Shown: in pieces, positions 9,425 to 13,505 of the stretch | Numbering within the stretch: position 1 is the first letter of the stretch | Layout of the letters: every line of letters starts with the position of its first letter | Assembly (NCBI GenBank): GCA_946886405.1 | Contig: CAMPIO010000091.1 | Location: forward strand, 1-13,505 | Direction of reading: 5' to 3' | DNA: 13,505 nt | Source: an uncultured Pseudoxanthomonas sp. | GTDB lineage: Bacteria > Pseudomonadota > Gammaproteobacteria > Xanthomonadales > Xanthomonadaceae | Program-made: the position numbers and the translations under genes | Notes under the pieces: model-generated | What the model saw: only the letters and a program-made list of their open reading frames with translations | Told to the model about the DNA's origin: nothing | The model's database searches: none

Positions 9425-9476
9425 CCTGCGCGGGTATGCCGCACCTGCGGCGACACGTACGCAGAGCGCCATAAGC

Positions 9477-9502
9477 AAAAACCCCGGCAAAGACCGGGGT
9501 TT
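9477..9502 (-). terminator. Rho-independent terminator of the alpha ribosomal operon
   Basis: Perfect 9-bp stem AAACCCCGG (9479-9487) / CCGGGGTTT (9494-9502) with a 6-nt loop. On the minus strand the GC-rich part is followed by TTTTTGCTT. It starts 25 nt after the rplQ stop. On the plus strand the downstream run is only TTTCT, so termination in that direction would be weaker. Confidence 0.9.
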
Positions 9503-9526
9503 CTGATGTCCTGCGGGAGGCGGGGC

Positions 9527-9901
9527 TTACTCGGCCGCCGCTTCCGGACGATCAACCAGCTCGACATACGCCATCGGCGCGTTGTCGCCGGCGCGGAAGC
9601 CGCACTTCAGGATGCGCAGGTAGCCACCCGGACGCGACTGGTAGCGCGGGCCCAGCGTGGTGAACAGGGTACCGACGGCTTCCTTGTCGCGCAGGCGCGA
9701 GAAGGCGAGGCGACGATTGGCGACGCCATCGATCTTGCCGAGGGTGATCAGCGGCTCTGCGACGCGGCGCAGTTCCTTGGCCTTCGGCAGGGTGGTCTTG
9801 ATCAGGCCGTGCTTGATGAGCGACGCGGCCATGTTGCGGAACATCGCTTCGCGGTGGGCGCTGGTGCGGCTGAACTTGCGGCCGGCTTTCTGGTGGCGCA
9901 T
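9527..9901 (-). CDS. rplQ: 50S ribosomal protein L17
   Basis: 124 residues (E. coli 127), ATG at 9901, with AGGA at 9914-9911 nine nt upstream. The start [20 protein letters not shown] and the core [25 protein letters not shown] are diagnostic for bacterial L17. [18 protein letters not shown] and a [23 protein letters not shown] end complete the fold. L17 binds 23S rRNA near the exit-tunnel opening. The C-terminus is short and Glu/Ala-rich (EAAAE). It is the last gene of the alpha operon, closed by the terminator at 9477-9502. It is separated from rpoA by 195 nt, longer than I expect from E. coli, and that gap contains a strong hairpin that may lower or separate its expression. Confidence 0.98.
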   Translation of the reverse strand: MRHQKAGRKFSRTSAHREAMFRNMAASLIKHGLIKTTLPKAKELRRVAEPLITLGKIDGVANRRLAFSRLRDKEAVGTLFTTLGPRYQSRPGGYLRILKCGFRAGDNAPMAYVELVDRPEAAAE

Positions 9902-10096
9902 GGGTTGGATTCCTAGAAGAGAAGAGTGGGACGTTGGATGTCGCTGTCGCCATCGTGGCGTTGAAGCATTGGACTGCGGTTGGTCCGAACCGGCCGTCCT
10001 TGACCGGATAACCGCGGACCTTCAGGTCCGTCGGCATGGTGTTGCATATGAAACAGCGAAGCTCCCGCGCGAACGCGGGAGCCCCGTATCACGTCA
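9902..10096 (-). other. Long rpoA-rplQ spacer (195 nt) rich in hairpins
   Basis: Besides the hairpin at 10061-10082, this non-coding stretch holds CGGACC-TTCA-GGTCCG (10015-10030), a short CGCCA-TCG-TGGCG palindrome (about 9949-9961) and the rplQ ribosome binding site. No convincing promoter pair was found. An in-frame small ORF starting at 10037 runs out of frame into rplQ and has no recognisable content. Confidence 0.6.
10061..10082 (-). terminator. Strong hairpin after rpoA: possible partial terminator or RNA processing site
   Basis: Perfect 9-bp stem GCTCCCGCG / CGCGGGAGC with a 4-nt loop that reads UUCG on the minus-strand RNA. It begins 14 nt after the rpoA stop. The sequence behind it (TTCGCTGTTTC) is only weakly T-rich, so full termination is doubtful. 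Attenuation before rplQ or 3'-end protection are alternatives. Confidence 0.5.
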
Positions 10097-11095
10097 TCAG
10101 CCGAGCATGCCGTGCTGGGCGACACCGGCCGGCGGCCAGTTCTCCAGCTTCATGCCCAGGGACAGGCCGCGCTGCGCCAGGACTTCCTTGATCTCGGTCA
10201 GCGACTTCTTGCCGAGATTCGGGGTCTTGAGCAGTTCGACTTCCGTCTTCTGGATCAGGTCGCCGATGTAGTAGATGCTCTCGGCCTTCAGGCAGTTGGC
10301 CGAACGCACCGTCAGCTCCAGGTCGTCGATCGGGCGCAGCAGCACCGGATCCACACCGCTGGCCGCCTGCTTCGGCGCGCCGCGGTCGCGGTGCGTGAAG
10401 TCACCGAAGACCGACAGCTGATCGCTGAGGATGTCGGCGGCGGTGCGCACGGCTTCCTCGGCATCGATCGTGCCGTTCGTCTCGATGTCCAGGACCAGCT
10501 TGTCCAGGTCGGTGCGCTGCTCGACGCGCGCGGCTTCCACCGCGTAAGCCACGCGGCGGACCGGCGAGAACGAGGCGTCCAGCATCAGGCGACCGATCGT
10601 ACGGGTCTCTTCGTCCGGACGACGACGGGCGGCGGCCGGCTGGTAGCCGAAACCACGCTCGATCTTCAGGCGCATGTTCAGCGCCGTGTCCTTGGTCAGG
10701 TTGCAGATGACCAGTTCCGGATTCAGGATTTCGACATTGTGGTCGGTCTTGATGTCACCGGCGGTCACCACGCCCGGGCCCTGCTTGGCCAGGCTCAGCG
10801 TGGAGGAGTCGCCGCTGTGGATGCGGATGGCCACATCCTTCAGGTTCAACAGCACTTCCAGCACGTCTTCCTGCATGCCTTCGATGGTGCTGTATTCGTG
10901 CAGCACGCCGTCGATTTCGACTTCGGTGATCGCGAAGCCGGGGATCGACGACAGCAGCACGCGGCGCAACGCATTGCCAAGCGTATGGCCGTAACCACGC
11001 TCCAGCGGTTCGATGACCACTTTCGCGCGATTGCCGGTCAGGCGCTCGATCTGCGGGCCGCGGGGGCGCAGCACTTGCTGAGTAATACCCGTCAT
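10097..11095 (-). CDS. rpoA: DNA-directed RNA polymerase subunit alpha
   Basis: 332 residues. ATG at 11095 is chosen over the longer open frame because AGGAGA (11110-11105) lies 9 nt upstream and the protein then begins [17 protein letters not shown], with no odd extension. The N-terminal domain (about 1-235) has [20 protein letters not shown], the alpha dimer interface that nucleates assembly with beta and beta'. A short linker (about 236-250) leads to the C-terminal domain (about 250-325). There [18 protein letters not shown] carries Arg264, Asn267 and Lys270 (E. coli Arg265, Asn268 and Lys271), which touch the UP element and activators such as CRP. The tail [10 protein letters not shown] is canonical. 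It follows rpsD by 50 nt, a gap with a 7-bp hairpin just before the ribosome binding site. Confidence 0.99.
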   Translation of the reverse strand: MTGITQQVLRPRGPQIERLTGNRAKVVIEPLERGYGHTLGNALRRVLLSSIPGFAITEVEIDGVLHEYSTIEGMQEDVLEVLLNLKDVAIRIHSGDSSTLSLAKQGPGVVTAGDIKTDHNVEILNPELVICNLTKDTALNMRLKIERGFGYQPAAARRRPDEETRTIGRLMLDASFSPVRRVAYAVEAARVEQRTDLDKLVLDIETNGTIDAEEAVRTAADILSDQLSVFGDFTHRDRGAPKQAASGVDPVLLRPIDDLELTVRSANCLKAESIYYIGDLIQKTEVELLKTPNLGKKSLTEIKEVLAQRGLSLGMKLENWPPAGVAQHGMLG

Positions 11096-11115
11096 GTTGC
11101 TTTGTCTCCTGCGGT

Positions 11116-11133
11116 CCCCCGGTCGCCCGGGGG
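11116..11133 (-). other. GC hairpin just upstream of the rpoA ribosome binding site
   Basis: CCCCCGG (11116-11122) pairs perfectly with CCGGGGG (11127-11133) over a 4-nt loop. It sits between the rpsD stop and the rpoA Shine-Dalgarno at 11105-11110. There is no T-tract, so it is not a terminator. It may set the rpoA translation or mRNA-processing level. Confidence 0.55.
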
Positions 11134-11145
11134 TGCGTGAATGAA

Positions 11146-11775
11146 TTACTTCGAGTACAACTCGACGATCAGCGCTTCGTTGATGTCGGCGGGCAGGTCC
11201 GAACGCGCCGGAACCGCCTTGAACACGCCGCTGAACTTCTTCGCATCGACTTCGACCCACGAGGGGTTCAGGTCGAGCTGCTCGGCCACCGTCAGCGACT
11301 CCTGCACGCGGAGCTGCTTCTGGGCCTTCTCGGACAGCGCGATCGCGTCACCGGCCTTGATCTGGTACGACGGCAGGTTGACCGGCTTGCCGTTGACCAG
11401 CACACCACGGTGCGAGACCAGCTGGCGGGCGGCCGGACGGGTCACGGCAAAGCCCATGCGGTAGATGACGTTGTCGAGGCGGGTTTCCAGCAGCTGCAGC
11501 AGGTTCTCGCCGGTGTTGCCCTTCTTGGTCGAGGCCTTCTTGTAGTAGTTGCGGAACTGGCGCTCCAGCAAGCCGTAGATACGCTTGACCTTCTGCTTCT
11601 CGCGCAGCTGGGTGGCGTAGTCGGACAGCTTGCCCTTGCGGGCGGTTGCGCCATGCTGGCCGGGCTTCTGCTCCAGCTTGCACTTCGAGTCCAGCGCACG
11701 CGCCGGGCTCTTGAGCGACAGGTCGGCGCCTTCACGGCGCGCGAGCTTACAGGTAGGACCGATATAACGAGCCAT
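11146..11775 (-). CDS. rpsD: 30S ribosomal protein S4
   Basis: 209 residues (E. coli 206), start [17 protein letters not shown]4 is a primary 16S rRNA binder that nucleates 30S assembly, and in E. coli it also represses the alpha operon. The N-terminal part includes KPGQHG (37-42) and RQFRNYY (72-78). The S4 RNA-binding domain lies at about 97-160 ([29 protein letters not shown]), and the end [22 protein letters not shown] is standard. Only two cysteines (9 and 32) are present, so this is the zinc-free type. The ribosome binding site overlaps the rpsK stop codon (TAAGGGGG), and the start is 14 nt after rpsK, indicating coupled translation. Being the presumed autoregulator, it may act at the rpsM leader (see the secY-rpsM spacer). 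Confidence 0.99.
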   Translation of the reverse strand: MARYIGPTCKLARREGADLSLKSPARALDSKCKLEQKPGQHGATARKGKLSDYATQLREKQKVKRIYGLLERQFRNYYKKASTKKGNTGENLLQLLETRLDNVIYRMGFAVTRPAARQLVSHRGVLVNGKPVNLPSYQIKAGDAIALSEKAQKQLRVQESLTVAEQLDLNPSWVEVDAKKFSGVFKAVPARSDLPADINEALIVELYSK

Positions 11776-11784
11776 TTCTTATCG

Positions 11785-11792
11785 CCCCCTTA
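11785..11792 (-). promoter_or_regulatory. rpsK stop codon overlapping the rpsD Shine-Dalgarno
   Basis: Minus strand TAAGGGGG: the TAA stop of rpsK (11792-11790) shares its last A with AGGGGG, placed 9 nt before the rpsD ATG. It is a one-base variant of AAGGAGG giving a G-U pair with 16S rRNA. Confidence 0.75.
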
Positions 11793-12182
11793 GACGCGAC
11801 GCTTTTTCGGCGGACGGCACCCGTTGTGCGGGATGGGCGTCACGTCGATGATGTTGGTGATCTTGTAGCCCACGTTGTTCAACGAACGCACGGCCGACTC
11901 ACGACCCGGACCCGGGCCCTTGATGCGGACTTCCAGCGACTTCACGCCGTAGTCCAGAGCTGCACGGCCGGCCTTTTCGGCAGCGACCTGCGCCGCGAAC
12001 GGCGTGGACTTGCGGGAACCGCGGAAACCGGCACCACCCGAGGTTGCCCACGAGAGCGCATTGCCCTGGCGGTCGGTGATGGTGACGATGGTGTTGTTGA
12101 AAGAAGCGTGGACGTGGGCGACGCCATCGGTGATGACGCGCTTGATCTTCTTCTTGACTTTGGCAGCAGCTGGCTTGGCCAT
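11790..12182 (-). CDS. rpsK: 30S ribosomal protein S11
   Basis: 130 residues (E. coli 129), ATG at 12182. S11 lies on the 30S platform, near the mRNA exit region and the Shine-Dalgarno helix. Diagnostic stretches: [19 protein letters not shown] (19-37), [20 protein letters not shown] (45-64), [17 protein letters not shown] (85-101) and the C-terminal [18 protein letters not shown]. The lysine-rich N-terminus ([14 protein letters not shown]) is the usual flexible extension. The ribosome binding site overlaps the rpsM stop codon, and the gap to rpsM is 12 nt. Confidence 0.99.
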   Translation of the reverse strand: MAKPAAAKVKKKIKRVITDGVAHVHASFNNTIVTITDRQGNALSWATSGGAGFRGSRKSTPFAAQVAAEKAGRAALDYGVKSLEVRIKGPGPGRESAVRSLNNVGYKITNIIDVTPIPHNGCRPPKKRRV

Positions 12183-12190
12183 GATGGTCG

Positions 12191-12197
12191 CCCCTTA
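12191..12197 (-). promoter_or_regulatory. rpsM stop codon overlapping the rpsK Shine-Dalgarno
   Basis: Minus strand TAAGGGG: the TAA stop of rpsM (12197-12195) runs into AGGGG, 8 nt before the rpsK ATG. It has the same arrangement as the rpsK-rpsD junction. Confidence 0.75.
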
Positions 12198-12551
12198 CTT
12201 CTTGATGGCTTTGCGCGGACCCTTGCGGGTACGGGCATTGGTGCGGGTGCGCTGGCCACGCAGCGGCAGGCCGCGACGATGACGCAGACCGCGGTAGCAA
12301 CCCAGATCCATCAGGCGCTTGATCGCGATGCCGACTTCACGGCGCAGGTCGCCCTCGACCACGTACTTGCCGACTTCGGCGCGCAGGCGCTCGACTTCCG
12401 GCTCCGACAGGTCGCGGATCTTCGTGGTCGAAGCGACGCCGGCGGCTTCGCAGACCTTCTTGGAACGGGTTCGGCCGATGCCGAAAATGCTTTGCAAACC
12501 GACCCAGACATGCTTCTGGGCAGGCAGGTTGACACCTGCAATACGCGCCAT
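12195..12551 (-). CDS. rpsM: 30S ribosomal protein S13
   Basis: 118 residues (E. coli 118). ATG at 12551 is used, not the longer frame from 12584, because GGAG (12564-12561) lies 9 nt upstream and [10 protein letters not shown] is the universal S13 start. S13 sits in the 30S head and forms bridges to the 50S subunit. Visible landmarks: [17 protein letters not shown] (34-50), [28 protein letters not shown] (about 70-97) and the basic tail [18 protein letters not shown], which contacts P-site tRNA. It is the first gene of the alpha operon, behind a 343-nt spacer with its own promoter candidate. Confidence 0.98.
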   Translation of the reverse strand: MARIAGVNLPAQKHVWVGLQSIFGIGRTRSKKVCEAAGVASTTKIRDLSEPEVERLRAEVGKYVVEGDLRREVGIAIKRLMDLGCYRGLRHRRGLPLRGQRTRTNARTRKGPRKAIKK

Positions 12552-12634
12552 GACGCGGCTCTCCAACTGTGAGTATTGGCCCATGTACGGTCATCCCGGG
12601 CGGGATTCGCGCAGACAGGCGGAGTGAACTGGAA

Positions 12635-12643
12635 ATTGTAACA
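12635..12643 (-). promoter_or_regulatory. Candidate extended -10 promoter for the rpsM (alpha) operon
   Basis: Minus strand TGTTACAAT: TG-n followed by TACAAT (12640-12635), one base off TATAAT. A poor -35 (TTCCCG) lies 17 nt upstream, as is usual for extended -10 promoters. Predicted start about 75 nt before the rpsM ATG. Prediction by eye. Confidence 0.5.
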
Positions 12644-12846
12644 AGATCCGGTGTTTACGGGAAGCCTGTGTCGGCGTTACCGACTACAGACCGGCATGGG
12701 GAGTGTGCCCGTGCTCCGGCGCCGGAACCTGCCTGGTGCGAGGATCGGGGTTTCCCCTTCGCCCTGCCCCGCCCGCGCTACTCTGGCGCAGGACTGGCTG
12801 GTTCGCACCCCCGCACCGGATCGCTGCAGGGGCCGCCCATCTAAGT

Positions 12847-12870
12847 CAGCCGGCCATGAAGGCCGGACTG
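12847..12870 (-). terminator. Hairpin downstream of secY, possible terminator without a T-tract
   Basis: Stem CCGGCC (12850-12855) / GGCCGG (12861-12866) with a 5-nt loop, extended past one bulged A by CAG (12847-12849) / CTG (12868-12870). It starts 24 nt after the secY stop. The following minus-strand bases are ACTTAGATGGG, so there is no T-run. It may stabilise the upstream spc-operon mRNA 3' end or cause partial termination. Confidence 0.4.
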
Positions 12871-12894
12871 GTGCGGGAAGCCCGCGATTATACC

Positions 12895-13505
12895 TCAGCC
12901 ACGGGGGGCAAGACCGCCCCGCGAACCGCCTTTCAGATTGGCCTTCTTCAGCAGGCTCTCGTATTGATGGGACATCAGATGCGCCTGGATCTGCGCGATG
13001 AAGTCCATCACCACCACCACCACGATCAGCAGCGAGGTGCCGCCGAAGTAGAACGAGGTGCCCAGCTGCGTGCGCATCACTTCGGGCAGCAGGCAGACCG
13101 CGACGAGGTACATCGAACCGATGGCGGTCAGCCGCGTCAGCACGCCGTCCACGTAATCCGCCGTCGCCTTGCCCGGACGGATACCCGGTATCAGCGCGCC
13201 CGACTTCTTCAGGTTCTCCGCCGTTTCCTGCGAGTTGAACACCAGCGCCGTATAGAAGAAGGCGAAACCGATGATCATTGCCGCGAACACGATCATGTGC
13301 AGCGGCTCACCCGGGGCGAGCGCGTTGGAAATGCGCTGGAGCCACGTGGTCGCGCCACTGTTCTGACCGGACCACATCGCCAGCGTGGCCGGGAAAGCCA
13401 GAATGCTGGACGCGAAGATCGGCGGGATCACGCCGGCCATGTTGAGCTTCAGCGGCAGGAACGAGGTCTGGTTCATGTACGCGTTGCGACCGCCCTGGCG
13501 GCGCG
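12895..13505 (-). CDS. secY: Protein translocase subunit SecY, N-terminal part beyond the window edge
   Basis: About 202 C-terminal residues are visible (the family is about 440); the frame stays open to the window edge through [15 protein letters not shown], so the ATG at 13476 is internal. SecY is the ten-helix channel of the SecYEG translocon in the inner membrane. Visible: helix 7 from [14 protein letters not shown], helix 8 around [20 protein letters not shown], the cytoplasmic loop [19 protein letters not shown] with the conserved GIRPG arginine that SecA needs, helix 9 ([17 protein letters not shown]) and helix 10 ([18 protein letters not shown]). The tail [16 protein letters not shown] is the standard C-terminus, here followed by a Gly/Arg-rich extension ending GGLAPRG. 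It is expected to be the last gene of the spc operon; the spacer that follows has promoter-like elements. Confidence 0.98.
   Translation of the reverse strand, partial: RRQGGRNAYMNQTSFLPLKLNMAGVIPPIFASSILAFPATLAMWSGQNSGATTWLQRISNALAPGEPLHMIVFAAMIIGFAFFYTALVFNSQETAENLKKSGALIPGIRPGKATADYVDGVLTRLTAIGSMYLVAVCLLPEVMRTQLGTSFYFGGTSLLIVVVVVMDFIAQIQAHLMSHQYESLLKKANLKGGSRGGLAPRG

Larger units (their letters stand above)
12552..12894 (-). other. secY-rpsM spacer, 343 nt, without a protein gene
   Basis: No ribosomal L36 gene (rpmJ), which separates secY from rpsM in E. coli, can be found on either strand. On the minus strand, going from secY to rpsM, it holds a perfect TATAAT (12892-12887) directly after the secY stop and the hairpin GCGGG-CTT-CCCGC (12885-12873). 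Next are a strong hairpin (12870-12847), a GGGG-AAA-CCCC hairpin (12757-12747), a CCGGCGCCGG palindrome (12725-12716) and GTCGG-TAACG-CCGAC (12684-12670). The extended -10 promoter comes last. It probably holds the operon promoter and leader; an S4-binding leader is possible but not shown. Confidence 0.6.

Noticed and set aside
9552..10037. Minus-strand 161-codon frame starting in the rpoA-rplQ spacer
   Set aside because: Most of it overlaps rplQ in another frame and the N-terminal part in the spacer shows no family; no clear ribosome binding site.
10112..11140. 342-codon plus-strand frame opposite rpoA
   Set aside because: Shadow of rpoA codon use; no recognisable content.
11096..11260. 55-codon N-terminal extension of rpoA
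   Set aside because: It overlaps the rpsD end and the hairpin spacer, reads Arg-rich, and the standard RpoA start has a good ribosome binding site.
11137..12572. Plus-strand frames opposite rpsD, rpsK and rpsM
   Set aside because: Antisense to universally conserved ribosomal genes; Leu/Asp/Arg-rich shadows.
12569..12844. Small plus-strand frame (91 codons) in the secY-rpsM spacer
   Set aside because: Covers promoter and hairpin sequence, Pro/Arg/Gly-rich, no ribosome binding site or known motif.
12552..12894. rpmJ (L36) in its E. coli position
   Set aside because: I looked for the MKVR start and the C-x2-C / HKQRQG pattern on both strands and found none.

Overview
The window is GC-rich chromosomal DNA from a gammaproteobacterium, most likely the Xanthomonadaceae/Lysobacteraceae (Stenotrophomonas, Pseudoxanthomonas, Lysobacter group). 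This rests on the close resemblance of one gene to the Stenotrophomonas maltophilia peptide amidase as I remember it, on the class II DAHP synthase, and on the layout of the secY / alpha ribosomal operon without rpmJ. The genus cannot be fixed without a search. Nothing mobile was seen: no insertion sequence, integrase, tRNA, rRNA or CRISPR array.

Left half, plus strand (1-7384). The 3' part of the ribosome-associated GTPase gene typA/bipA is followed 15 nt later by a small four-helix membrane protein of the DUF2127 type, then by a lipoprotein amidase closely resembling peptide amidase. After a 98-nt spacer comes a very large cyclic-di-GMP protein (CHASE sensor, three PAS domains, GGDEF, EAL).

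Right half, minus strand (7404-13505). Read in transcription order from the right edge: the C-terminal half of secY, a 343-nt spacer with promoter-like and hairpin elements, then rpsM-rpsK-rpsD-rpoA-rplQ (the alpha operon, with the same gene order as in E. coli), closed by a strong intrinsic terminator at 9477-9502. Behind it, dsbB and a class II DAHP synthase form a likely two-gene unit with its own promoter candidate. This unit converges on the c-di-GMP gene with only 19 nt between the two stop codons.

Functionally, the right half makes the protein-export channel, three 30S proteins, the RNA polymerase alpha subunit and L17. dsbB re-oxidises DsbA for periplasmic disulfide formation, and the DAHP synthase starts aromatic amino acid synthesis. 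The left half holds a translational GTPase, an envelope amidase and a membrane signal protein. I see mostly conserved core genome and no convincing new multi-gene system. The points most worth a second look are the regulatory spacers of the ribosomal operon (secY-rpsM, rpsD-rpoA, rpoA-rplQ), the multi-sensor c-di-GMP protein with an EGL motif and no I-site, and the lipobox on the peptide-amidase homologue.
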